From Bog-950 sp964615305 (GTDB lineage: Bacteria; Bacteroidota; Bacteroidia; Chitinophagales; LD1), in contig CAZTNA010000013.1 in assembly GCA_964615305.1 (NCBI GenBank), forward strand, positions 22,797-86,796: a DNA stretch of 64,000 nucleotides, given 5' to 3'. Positions 45,027 through 53,272 of this stretch are shown in pieces. How positions within the stretch are numbered: position 1 is the first letter of the stretch; every line of letters begins with the position of its first letter. The position numbers were made by a program, and so were the translations under genes. Under the pieces are notes generated by a model, which ran no database searches, was not told where the DNA came from, and worked only from the letters and a program-made list of their open reading frames with translations.

Positions 45027-47543
45027 TTACAATCCTTTTGCCAATGTAAAAATGAAGCGGCTTCCTTTCCCTTTTTCTGATTCAGCACGAATTTTGCCGT
45101 AGTGTTTTTCTACCACTTTTTGACAAATGGTTAACCCAATACCAGTACCCGGAAACTCACTTTCGCTGTGAAGACGTTTGAATATTTTGAAAATTTGTTT
45201 AGCATATTCCTGCTCAAAACCTATACCATTGTCAGAAATAACAAACTGGTAGTTATTGCCTTCGTCTGTAAGCTCAATAGTTACTTTTTTCTGTTCTGCA
45301 TTGTTGTACTTAACGCCATTTTCAATCAGGTTTTGAAACAACTCGGTGAGCATAGTTTCGTTTCCTCGTATAACGGGAAGTGAAGGACAGATGAGTTCCA
45401 CTTTATTAGCGGTCAGTGTTTCTTTCAGATTTGCCACTACTGTTCGCATAACATCATTGAGGTTAACCTCGGTTACAAAGCTAATTTGTTGTTCAAGTTT
45501 TGAGTATTGAAGAATGTCGCGTATGAGGTCACTCATTTTGTTTGCTCCATCAATACTAAAGTTCAGGAACTCAAGCGCTTCTTCAGGCAGTGCAGGTCCG
45601 TGTTTGCGTTTCAACAAAGTGAGGTAGGAAATGATAGTGCGAATTGGTTGTTTCATATCGTGGCTTACGATATAGGCAAACTCTTCCAATTCTTTGTTCG
45701 ACTGCTCAAGTTTGAGTGCCTTGGTTTCTAATTCTGTTTTTGTATTTATCAGGTCAGTAATATCACGAACAATCATTAAATATTCGTTGGCTTTAAAAGG
45801 AGCTACTACCACCTTAAAATACCGGCCTTTATGAATTGCTGTATCGTGAAACTCAAATGAAGAAGAAAGGTCAGACTCTATTACTTCGTTTAATGCATTG
45901 CTAAACAACACAGATACATCTTTCGGTAAAACATCTGACAGTGTTCTGCCTATAAGGTCGTAATCAGGTATGTAGGGAGGTAGTGATGTGTAATTGTTGC
46001 TGCCCGTAAATTCTCCACTTTTGTTTATTATATACAACCAGTCTGGTAATGCTCTAAGAATAAACTCGTTGGTAAGCTGTGCTTCGTGCAAACGCATTTC
46101 GGTACGTAAACGGGTAAATGCGCTGGCTACCATATTGCCGATTAAACCAAAGAAACTACTTTGTATGTTTTTGATAGTTTCATTAAAAACAAAAACTACA
46201 AAGCCATTTACCACGTTTCCGCTTTGGAGAGGAATTAGATAAAACAACTTTTGTTGAACATCGGGCACATTTAGCACCTGTACATCGGCAAGTTGGTGGG
46301 TAAGTATAAAGTTGCCGTGAGCAGATTTGTCACCTCTTAATGTTCGCAAAAACAAAATAAGCTGCTGGTTGATTTTTACAACCAGATTAAAATGATGACT
46401 GAGATTTTGATGACCTCTATCAAACCATTGATTGGTGCTGCGGAATTCATCGTGTAGTTTGCCGTGCATACGATAAACCAACACTCCATCTGCCTGAAGT
46501 ATTTTGCCAAAGTCAGCTAAAGCAATGTCTATTCCTTGTTGAATTTCAGTACGCTCTACATTAATAAACTGGTTAGAATGTTTGATTAGCAACTCTTCTA
46601 CTTGTAACTGTTTTTTTATTTCATGTTCTAGCTCTTTGCGTTGAGTAATATCGCGTGTTTCAGCAAACACAAATTTGTTTTTGTTGAAAACACCGGTTGA
46701 GAAAGAACTAAGAATGCTCTCTACCCAAATTAACTTGTTGTCAGCAGCATGAATTCGATACTCAACACTCACTTTATCAGTTTCACCATTTATTATACTA
46801 ACCAATGTTGATTTTACAAATTTGAGATCTTCGTCAGCAATCAATTCTGGCATACGTTTGCTCATTAATTCTGCGTTCGTAAATCCCGTGATTTGCGAAG
46901 AGGCAGCATTCATATAAGCAAATTTCATGTTCGAATCTATTATTGCCTGTCCATCACGGGCATTTTCGCTTATAGCTTTAAACTGAATATCACTGTTTGG
47001 GTTAACCTGCGTACGCATAATGCGCAAATAGCCCAACGCATAGCTACCTACTAGCACAAACACAAACATAAGTAGCTGTAAGGGGTGCAACAGTATGGGG
47101 TGGTAGTCTCGAACAAAAAAAACAGCTACAGAAAAAATAACGAACTCAAAAACGCAGAAAAGCATTAACGCGCGGCTGCTATCTACTACCTGAGAAACTA
47201 CAATAATAGAAACGTACGAAATGAGGAGGTAAAACTCCTGTGCATTGCTATTTTTTACTACACCATAAGAGTAATTTACCGCACAGTGAATAGTCAGCCA
47301 TATAAGAAATGTATAGAAGAGATAGTACGTGTAAGCTTTGTACCTGCTAGCTGAAGTAACAATAACCGAAGTGCCCAAGATTATTGCAGTAATCCATAAT
47401 ATTGGGGGATCTTCAGCTATCTTGCCACTGAAATACTCTATGATATTACCGAGGGCGTAGGTAAGAGTAATAATACCCGCAATAGACCTCTCTTTCCAAA
47501 ATTGTTCGGAACGTAATCTTTTTAATAAGGAGAGAAACATCAT
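45027..47543 (-). CDS. Membrane PAS/GAF sensor histidine kinase
   Basis: The protein has 838 residues. The N-terminal ~180 residues carry about six membrane segments (AGIITLTYALGNIIEYF through LMFVFVLVGSYALGYL). A PAS domain follows (about 187-305: AISENARDGQAIIDSNMKFA, ending FAETRDITQRKELEHEI). A GAF-like region spans about 320-480, and a second PAS about 490-610 (ILRALPDWLYIINKSGEFTG, MIVRDITDLINTKTELE). The H box is FAYIVSHDMKQPIRTIISYL, the N box FQNLIENGVKYNN, the G boxes ISDNGIGFEQEY and FPGTGIGLTICQK. No receiver domain or response-regulator gene is adjacent, so the partner is unknown. The signal cannot be deduced. Confidence 0.9.
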   Translation of the reverse strand: MMFLSLLKRLRSEQFWKERSIAGIITLTYALGNIIEYFSGKIAEDPPILWITAIILGTSVIVTSASRYKAYTYYLFYTFLIWLTIHCAVNYSYGVVKNSNAQEFYLLISYVSIIVVSQVVDSSRALMLFCVFEFVIFSVAVFFVRDYHPILLHPLQLLMFVFVLVGSYALGYLRIMRTQVNPNSDIQFKAISENARDGQAIIDSNMKFAYMNAASSQITGFTNAELMSKRMPELIADEDLKFVKSTLVSIINGETDKVSVEYRIHAADNKLIWVESILSSFSTGVFNKNKFVFAETRDITQRKELEHEIKKQLQVEELLIKHSNQFINVERTEIQQGIDIALADFGKILQADGVLVYRMHGKLHDEFRSTNQWFDRGHQNLSHHFNLVVKINQQLILFLRTLRGDKSAHGNFILTHQLADVQVLNVPDVQQKLFYLIPLQSGNVVNGFVVFVFNETIKNIQSSFFGLIGNMVASAFTRLRTEMRLHEAQLTNEFILRALPDWLYIINKSGEFTGSNNYTSLPPYIPDYDLIGRTLSDVLPKDVSVLFSNALNEVIESDLSSSFEFHDTAIHKGRYFKVVVAPFKANEYLMIVRDITDLINTKTELETKALKLEQSNKELEEFAYIVSHDMKQPIRTIISYLTLLKRKHGPALPEEALEFLNFSIDGANKMSDLIRDILQYSKLEQQISFVTEVNLNDVMRTVVANLKETLTANKVELICPSLPVIRGNETMLTELFQNLIENGVKYNNAEQKKVTIELTDEGNNYQFVISDNGIGFEQEYAKQIFKIFKRLHSESEFPGTGIGLTICQKVVEKHYGKIRAESEKGKGSRFIFTLAKGL

Positions 47544-47819
47544 AATACCTACGGGTTTAACAGCTTCATTTATTCGTTAAAAACAAGCTTTTTGTTTCGA
47601 TTGCAATCTATACGAACCGAAAGAAAGTTTTCTAAATGTAAAATAATTTTGAGTTGGTAATCAATTTCTGATTCTATGATTTGATGTAAAACTGATGGTT
47701 GGTGTATCAAATTGTAAGCTATGCACTCTTATTTATTGAAAGATGAGACAAATCATGAACGAGAAAGTTGTATAAAATAATTTATTATCGCTTGTAAAAC
47801 CCATATAACTTTCAAAGCA

Positions 47820-49133
47820 ATGAAAAAAGATTTTGCTGACATTATTAATAGAATGGTTAACCGAAGCGCAGAGCTCGGTATTGTTCATCTTAGCACAGAA
47901 GATGAACATCTTGATGGTAGGATAATAACTGTAAAGGGTAAACAGTATATAAATTTTGGATCTTGCAGTTATTTAGGATTAGAAAAAGATGAAAGACTAA
48001 TTGAAGCATCGATAGATGCGGTTCGCAGGTTCGGTACACAGCTCTCATGTGCTCGATCATGTGTTTCGTTGGGCTTGTATGACGAGCTAGAAAATTTGCT
48101 TTCAGAAATATTTGGTAAGCCGGCACTTTTAGCCCCTACTACATCTTTGGGGCATATATCTGCCATGCCAGTATTAGTTGACGAACGCGATGCCGTTATC
48201 ATAGATCATCAGGCTCATACCAGTATGAAAAACGTTACGCAAATAGTGAAGGCTAACGGTACGTATGTGGAAACTGTTCGCCACAGTAACATGGAACACT
48301 TGGAAACTCGAGTTCAGATATTGAAACAAAACCATGAAAAAGTTTGGTACGTAGCAGATGGAATTTATTCCATTTTTGGTGATGTTTCGCCTATACATCA
48401 GATTAATGAGTTGATGAACCGTTATGACCAGTTTCATTTATATGTAGATGATGCTCACGGAATGAGTTGGACAGGTAAGCATGGCAGAGGGTATGTATTA
48501 CAGGAAATCGAGTATCACCCTCAAATGATATTGGCTACCTCACTCGCAAAAAGTTTTGCCAACTGTGGCGGTGTGCTTGTTTTTAACACACCGGAACAAC
48601 GACAGTTGATTAAAAACTGCGGCAGCACGTTTCTGTTTAGTGGTCCGCTGCAACCCGCAGTATTGGGCGCATGCATAGCTAGCGCAAAAATTCACCTGAG
48701 CGATGAATTAGTCCAGTTACAAGATGAATTGGAACAGCGTATGGGTTATATTGTGGGGTTAGCAAAACAACTTGAACTCCCGTTGGTAAGTGAAGAACTA
48801 ACACCGATATTTTTTGTAGCTACCGGTAAAACTGAAGTTGGATTTAAGATGTGTAAACACCTTATGGATAACGGATTCTATTGTCACCTAGCGGCTTTTC
48901 CTGCTGTACCTGCCAAGAACAGTGGCTTAAGAATTACAATTACACGCCACCAAACTTTTGAAGACATTAGTAACTTAATGCATATAATAGCTGAGGGACT
49001 TCCTAAAATTTTAAAGGAAGAAAACTACTCTATTGACGAAATTTATGACGCATTTTACATGACCCACCCTAATGCAAAAGGCCAGCATGAAGATAGTAAG
49101 CAGGAGGATGTAAAGTTACGTAAAAGTGCATAA
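47820..49133 (+). CDS. Alpha-oxoamine synthase family PLP enzyme
   Basis: The protein has 437 residues. This family condenses an amino acid with an acyl-CoA (KbL, BioF, HemA and serine palmitoyltransferase types). Seen: INFGSCSYLGLEKDERLIEA near residues 41-60, the acyl-substrate loop RFGTQLSCARSCVSLGLYDE, the PLP-contacting YVDDAHGMSWTGKHGRG and the catalytic-Lys region ATSLAKSFANCGG. RITITRHQT occurs near the C-terminus. The Cys-containing SCARSC loop differs from the usual GxGSRxxxG. Substrates cannot be told from sequence; sphingolipid, sulfonolipid or a secondary metabolite are options. A DUF1573 gene starts 18 nt downstream. Confidence 0.82.
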   Translation: MKKDFADIINRMVNRSAELGIVHLSTEDEHLDGRIITVKGKQYINFGSCSYLGLEKDERLIEASIDAVRRFGTQLSCARSCVSLGLYDELENLLSEIFGKPALLAPTTSLGHISAMPVLVDERDAVIIDHQAHTSMKNVTQIVKANGTYVETVRHSNMEHLETRVQILKQNHEKVWYVADGIYSIFGDVSPIHQINELMNRYDQFHLYVDDAHGMSWTGKHGRGYVLQEIEYHPQMILATSLAKSFANCGGVLVFNTPEQRQLIKNCGSTFLFSGPLQPAVLGACIASAKIHLSDELVQLQDELEQRMGYIVGLAKQLELPLVSEELTPIFFVATGKTEVGFKMCKHLMDNGFYCHLAAFPAVPAKNSGLRITITRHQTFEDISNLMHIIAEGLPKILKEENYSIDEIYDAFYMTHPNAKGQHEDSKQEDVKLRKSA

Positions 49134-49151
49134 TACAGTATTTAACTTTCT

Positions 49152-49709
49152 GTGAGTATGAACTCAAAACTGATGATAGGTATATTGACAATACTTGGTA
49201 TTGGTGTAGCTTTTCTGGCGTATCAAAATTTACAGCTAAAATACAAATTGAAAGAGCTGTCGAAGCCCACCGAACAAGTAAGCATTACCCCTTTAAAAAC
49301 TGATAGTGCTTCATTGGTTAACCAAAGTCCGTTTGATGACCTGAATAACCAGATGGTGTTACCTCAGGAAACACCATCTGCTGATAAATTAGCTGTAATC
49401 GGTTTTGAAAAAACCAAACATGATTTTGGAAGAATAAACGAAGGGGATAAAGTTTCAACCACGTTTACCTTTAAGAATACCGGCAAGGTGCCGCTGATTA
49501 TTCGCGATGCTCAGGGTTCATGTGGTTGTACCGTGCCTAAGTGGCCTTCAGAACCAATTCCTGTTGGGAGAGAAGGTAGTATTGAAGTTACCTTTGACAG
49601 TAATGGCAAAAGTGGCCAGACCGAGAAAACGGTAACAGTTACTGCCAACACCCAACCAAGCAACACCGTATTAATTCTAAAATCAACCATTATACCTAAA
49701 GACAGGTAA
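49152..49709 (+). CDS. DUF1573 membrane-anchored protein
   Basis: The protein has 185 residues. The N-terminal segment LMIGILTILGIGVAFLAYQN is a membrane anchor or uncleaved signal. A linker follows to about residue 85, then the DUF1573 Ig-like domain: KHDFGRINEGDKVSTTFTFK, NTGKVPLIIRDAQGSCGCTV and PKWPSEPIPVG. The conserved CGC is present. Members are common in Bacteroidota; their function is unknown, and they are taken to be periplasmic. The stop codon overlaps the ruvX start by 1 nt (TAATG). Confidence 0.88.
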   Translation: MSMNSKLMIGILTILGIGVAFLAYQNLQLKYKLKELSKPTEQVSITPLKTDSASLVNQSPFDDLNNQMVLPQETPSADKLAVIGFEKTKHDFGRINEGDKVSTTFTFKNTGKVPLIIRDAQGSCGCTVPKWPSEPIPVGREGSIEVTFDSNGKSGQTEKTVTVTANTQPSNTVLILKSTIIPKDR

Positions 49710-50134
49710 TGGGCAGAATACTTGCTTTCGATTATGGGACTAAACGCACCGGTGTTGCGGTAACGGATCCGTTGCAAATCATTGCCAATACATTGCCAAC
49801 ACTTGATACGCCAGCAGTTTTCAATTTCGTTAATAATTATTGTAAAAATGAAGATGTAGAGGCATTTGTGGTAGGTTATCCTGTTGTTCAGGGGCATCAG
49901 GTAAATGCTATAATAAAACAGATTGATGTTTTTGTTGCTGAACTCAGAAGAGTTTTTCCCACTAAACAAATTTACTTAATAAACGAAACTTATACATCGA
50001 GAATTGCAGCACAAACATTGCTACTAAGTGGCGTAAACAAAAAAGAACGCAAAAACAAAGGTTACATAGATGCTATTTCTGCTAACCTAATTTTGCAAAC
50101 TTACTTAGAGATGAAACAAAATAACTTGCTTTAG
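49709..50134 (+). CDS. ruvX: RuvX/YqgF RNase H-fold nuclease
   Basis: The protein has 141 residues. The N-terminal GRILAFDYGTKRTGVAVTDP carries the first catalytic Asp (D7) of the RNase H fold. AFVVGYPVVQGHQ and the later YLINETYTSR (Glu) and KGYIDAISANLILQTYL (Asp) complete the active site pattern. The family acts in pre-16S rRNA processing and was earlier called a putative Holliday junction resolvase. It is coupled to the DUF1573 gene by a 1-nt overlap and converges on porX. Confidence 0.92.
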   Translation: MGRILAFDYGTKRTGVAVTDPLQIIANTLPTLDTPAVFNFVNNYCKNEDVEAFVVGYPVVQGHQVNAIIKQIDVFVAELRRVFPTKQIYLINETYTSRIAAQTLLLSGVNKKERKNKGYIDAISANLILQTYLEMKQNNLL

Positions 50135-50145
50135 TTGAAAATATC

Positions 50146-51702
50146 CTACTTCCTGCTCAACTTTACCACAGGCACAATCATTTCTTCTAAAGAAATACCG
50201 CCATGCTGAAATGTATTTTTGTAAAAGTTTACAAAGTGGTTGTAGTTGTTGGGGTACACCAAAAATTTATCGTCTTTGGCAAAAATGTACGATGAACTTA
50301 ATCTTGATTTTGGCAGACCAATTTCTTCAGGAACTTTAACTGCAAAAACATCCTTGTCATCATAATTCAGGTTTTTGCCTGTTTTGTAACGTATATTGGT
50401 TGTTGTTTCACGGTCGCCAATACATTTTGAAGGATCTTTTACCTGCACCGTGCCATGGTCGGTTGTAATTAAAATGTTTACGTCTTTGTCAACTAATTTT
50501 TTTAATGCATTTAAGAGTGGCGAGTGGTCAAACCAACTAACAGCAATGGAACGGTAGGCAGCTTCATCACTTGCTAGTTCTTTGAGTACTTCCATTTCGG
50601 TGCGGGCATGGCTAAGCATGTCAACAAAATTGTAAACTATGACGGTTAGTTTATTGTCAAGATAGTTAGTTATGTTGCTTTCCAATAGCTCGCCATCGCG
50701 GTGATTTGTAATTTTTACGTACTTGTGTTTTACGGGTTCATGAATTGTGCGTTTTAAAAAGTCTTCCAAAAAATCAGACTCATGCAAATTCTTCCCGCCT
50801 TCGTCATCATCGTTTTTCCACTTCTCACCAAATTTTTCCTGAATTTGCAAGGGCATCATTCCAGCAAAAATGGCATTGCGGGCGTATTGAGTTGCCGTAG
50901 GTAATATGGCATAAAATGTTTCTTCATCCTCTACTTTAAAATTCTCTAACACCAGCGGCTGAATGGCTTTCCACTGATCGTAACGCAAATTGTCAATAAC
51001 TACCAAAAAGGTGGGCTTATTGTCCTTAAGCATGGGCGCAAGTTTTTCGCGCAAAAGTGTATGGCTCATTACAGGAGTGTCTGCGCCCGGGCCGCTATTT
51101 ACCCAACGTTTGTAGTTCTTAATTACAAACTTGTTGAACTCACGATTAGCTTCTTCTTTTTGAGCTTCAAAAACCTGTACCATACTGCTGTCGCTTTTGT
51201 TTAACTCAATTTCCCAGTAAACGAGTTTTTTGTAAAGTTCTGCCCATTGGTAATGGTCGAGGTTATCTTGCATGGCCATAAACAGCTTCTGAAACTCTTG
51301 CTGATAAGAAGAAGTAGTTTTTTCTGAAACTAAACGCTCGTTATCAACTATTTTTTTTAAGGTGCTGAGAATTTGTTGTGGCTTTACGGGCTTTATCAGA
51401 TAATCGGCAATTTGAGAACCAATGGCATCTTCCATCAGATTCTCTTCTTCGTTCTTGGTAATCATTACACATGGTAAGTGCTGGTTAATTTGCTTAATGC
51501 GTTGAAGAGTTTCGAGCCCGGTTAACCCCGGCATGCTTTCATCTAGAAACACTACATCAATTCCTTTGGCTAAAACTCTGTCAACAGCATCTTTGCCGTT
51601 TGTTACAGGTATAACAGTATATCCTTTGTTTTCCAGAAACATAATACTGGGTTTCAATAAATCAATTTCATCGTCAGCCCATAAAATGGTTATTGCGCTC
51701 AT
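50146..51702 (-). CDS. porX: PorX-type response regulator with PglZ phosphatase-like domain
   Basis: The protein has 518 residues from the ATG at 51702. The upstream in-frame ATG at 51735 adds 11 residues before the receiver strand ITILWADDEID and is unlikely. The receiver domain has WADDE, VVFLDESMPG (phospho-acceptor Asp) and DYLIKPVKP (Lys). The C-terminal PglZ/alkaline-phosphatase-fold domain shows FLVVIDNLRYDQWKAIQPLV, YARNAIFAGMMPLQIQE, VYNFVDMLSHARTEM and LITTDHGTVQVKD, with metal-ligand-like Asp and His. In Porphyromonas PorX works with PorY and SigP to control T9SS genes. The T9SS cargo in this window fits that role. The PorY partner is not adjacent. Confidence 0.92.
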   Translation of the reverse strand: MSAITILWADDEIDLLKPSIMFLENKGYTVIPVTNGKDAVDRVLAKGIDVVFLDESMPGLTGLETLQRIKQINQHLPCVMITKNEEENLMEDAIGSQIADYLIKPVKPQQILSTLKKIVDNERLVSEKTTSSYQQEFQKLFMAMQDNLDHYQWAELYKKLVYWEIELNKSDSSMVQVFEAQKEEANREFNKFVIKNYKRWVNSGPGADTPVMSHTLLREKLAPMLKDNKPTFLVVIDNLRYDQWKAIQPLVLENFKVEDEETFYAILPTATQYARNAIFAGMMPLQIQEKFGEKWKNDDDEGGKNLHESDFLEDFLKRTIHEPVKHKYVKITNHRDGELLESNITNYLDNKLTVIVYNFVDMLSHARTEMEVLKELASDEAAYRSIAVSWFDHSPLLNALKKLVDKDVNILITTDHGTVQVKDPSKCIGDRETTTNIRYKTGKNLNYDDKDVFAVKVPEEIGLPKSRLSSSYIFAKDDKFLVYPNNYNHFVNFYKNTFQHGGISLEEMIVPVVKLSRK

Positions 51703-51908
51703 AGCAGCTATTTGTGTTCTTGAATTTGTGTTCATGCAAGTATAATGCTTGTTGCAAGTTTTTATTGTGTATGTATTAGTTAAGAAAAGTAAAATAATAG
51801 TTTGGATGAAAGCAAGGATGCTTTATACGAAAGTTTTGGTAACAATTGCCGCTTTAAGACATAACCTATGTTCTTAAAAAACTTACATTAGCGCACAACA
51901 TAACTTTC

Positions 51909-52058
51909 ATGGAATTTCTAACAGACCTTTGGCAATTTTTAATGGAACGCAAAAAATGGTGGCTGTTGCCAATTGTAATTGTGTTGCTACTTATAGGAAT
52001 ATTGGTGGTAGTAGGCGGTGGGTCAGCCGCAGCCCCTTTTGTTTATACTCTGTTTTAA
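51909..52058 (+). CDS. DUF5989 single-pass membrane protein
   Basis: The protein has only 49 residues. It begins MEFLTDLWQFLMERKKWWLL, then has one hydrophobic segment (PIVIVLLLIGILVVVG) and ends APFVYTLF. This is the DUF5989 pattern. The gene ends 3 nt before an SxtJ-type gene, the usual partner. In other genomes the pair often lies next to a carbamoyltransferase and an SGNH hydrolase; neither is adjacent here. The function is unknown, and a membrane partner of SxtJ is inferred. Confidence 0.85.
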   Translation: MEFLTDLWQFLMERKKWWLLPIVIVLLLIGILVVVGGGSAAAPFVYTLF

Positions 52059-52061
52059 TTT

Positions 52062-52451
52062 ATGCGAGTTTCCCCTGCTACACGAGAAAAAGAATTAGAA
52101 ACCATACTTACACTTTGTGTAGCGTTCATAGTAATATGGTTTGCTTCCAAACAACAGTATGTATTTTTGCTTTGGGGAAGTATTGGCCTTGGCTTAATAG
52201 GCATGTTTTCCAAATATATTACATCTAAAATTTCATGGGCCTGGCTAAAAGTAGGAGAGATGATGGGAGCTGTGATGAGTAAGGTTATACTTGGTATTGT
52301 CTTTTTTGTTTTTCTGTTTCCTATAGCTATGCTTAGCCGTTTGTTCAGCAATGGAAATGGCAGCCTTCAGTTGGCCAAAGGTAACAAAACCACCTATTAC
52401 TATACTAGGAATCATAAATATGAAGCCAAAGATTTGAAAAATGTATGGTAA
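52062..52451 (+). CDS. SxtJ family membrane protein
   Basis: The protein has 129 residues. Two or three membrane segments (ILTLCVAFIVIWFAS, YVFLLWGSIGLGLIGMF, VILGIVFFVFLFPIAML) flank the motif ISWAWLKVGEMMGAVMSK. The C-terminus RNHKYEAKDLKNVW matches the family ending. SxtJ proteins are named for the saxitoxin cluster, but most members occur in unrelated envelope or exopolysaccharide loci and have no proven function. It starts 3 nt after the DUF5989 gene. An enoyl-CoA hydratase gene follows 30 nt downstream. Confidence 0.82.
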   Translation: MRVSPATREKELETILTLCVAFIVIWFASKQQYVFLLWGSIGLGLIGMFSKYITSKISWAWLKVGEMMGAVMSKVILGIVFFVFLFPIAMLSRLFSNGNGSLQLAKGNKTTYYYTRNHKYEAKDLKNVW

Positions 52452-52481
52452 GACCTTAGTAGTTACAACTCTCATCAATTT

Positions 52482-53255
52482 ATGCAATACATTAAGCTGA
52501 CTTCCACAATAGAGGAATACATTTCTGTAATCGAAATAAACAGACCTAAGGAACTAAACGCTTTGAATCGTGAGTTGATGCTCGAAATACGCGATACGTT
52601 ACGAGCATTAGATGATGATGACAGAGTCCGGGTAATTATACTAACAGGCGGCCCAAAAGTTTTTGCAGCAGGAGCAGATATTAAGCAGATGCAAAATGCA
52701 TCAGCCATTGATATGCTTAACATTGATCAGTTTAGCACTTGGGATGGTATTAAACGTACCCGCAAGCCCATTATTGCTGCAGTAAGCGGATTTGCTTTAG
52801 GAGGAGGATGTGAACTGGCCATGATTTGCGATATGATAGTGGCAAGCGACACTGCAAAATTCGGACAACCCGAAATTAGAATTGGAACTATGCCTGGTGC
52901 AGGAGGTACCCAACGTCTTACACGTGCCATAGGTAAAGTTCGGGCTATGGAAATGGTACTTACAGGTAAGTTTATTTCAGCCGAAGAAGCGTTAAGTTTT
53001 GGCTTAGTTAATAAAGTAGTGCCTGTAGAATTACTTTTAGATGAAACCTTACGCCTTGCGCGCGAAATAGCAAAGCTATCACCCGTAGCTGTAAAACTTG
53101 CAAAGGAAGCAGTAAACAATGCCTTCAACTCAACTTTAGACGAAGGGCTAGTTTTTGAACGAAAAAACTTTTATCTCAGTTTTGCTTCTAATGATCAAAA
53201 AGAAGGCATGGCTGCTTTTGTAGAAAAACGCACACCTGTATTTAAAGGTAATTAA
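52482..53255 (+). CDS. Enoyl-CoA hydratase/isomerase (crotonase family)
   Basis: The protein has 257 residues, the normal family length. It would hydrate trans-2-enoyl-CoA in beta-oxidation. Seen: the oxyanion-hole segment AAGADIKQMQ and GFALGGGCELAMICDMIVA with the first catalytic Glu. FGQPEIRIGTMPGAGGTQRL supplies the second Glu and the GAGG turn. LTGKFISAEEALSFGLVNKV and a C-terminal helix to KRTPVFKGN complete the fold. Both glutamates are kept, as expected for a true hydratase. It follows the SxtJ gene on the same strand; no pathway partners are adjacent. Confidence 0.92.
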   Translation: MQYIKLTSTIEEYISVIEINRPKELNALNRELMLEIRDTLRALDDDDRVRVIILTGGPKVFAAGADIKQMQNASAIDMLNIDQFSTWDGIKRTRKPIIAAVSGFALGGGCELAMICDMIVASDTAKFGQPEIRIGTMPGAGGTQRLTRAIGKVRAMEMVLTGKFISAEEALSFGLVNKVVPVELLLDETLRLAREIAKLSPVAVKLAKEAVNNAFNSTLDEGLVFERKNFYLSFASNDQKEGMAAFVEKRTPVFKGN

Positions 53256-53272
53256 AGCGATCTTCTACTCGG

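Noticed and set aside
49511..49969. Minus-strand open frame of 152 codons across DUF1573 and ruvX
   Set aside because: It is antisense to two conserved genes and has no signal or motif.
51703..51908. Extended N-terminus of PorX or an extra gene before DUF5989
   Set aside because: The extra 11 codons precede the receiver's first strand without conservation features, and the remaining intergenic DNA has no plausible open frame.
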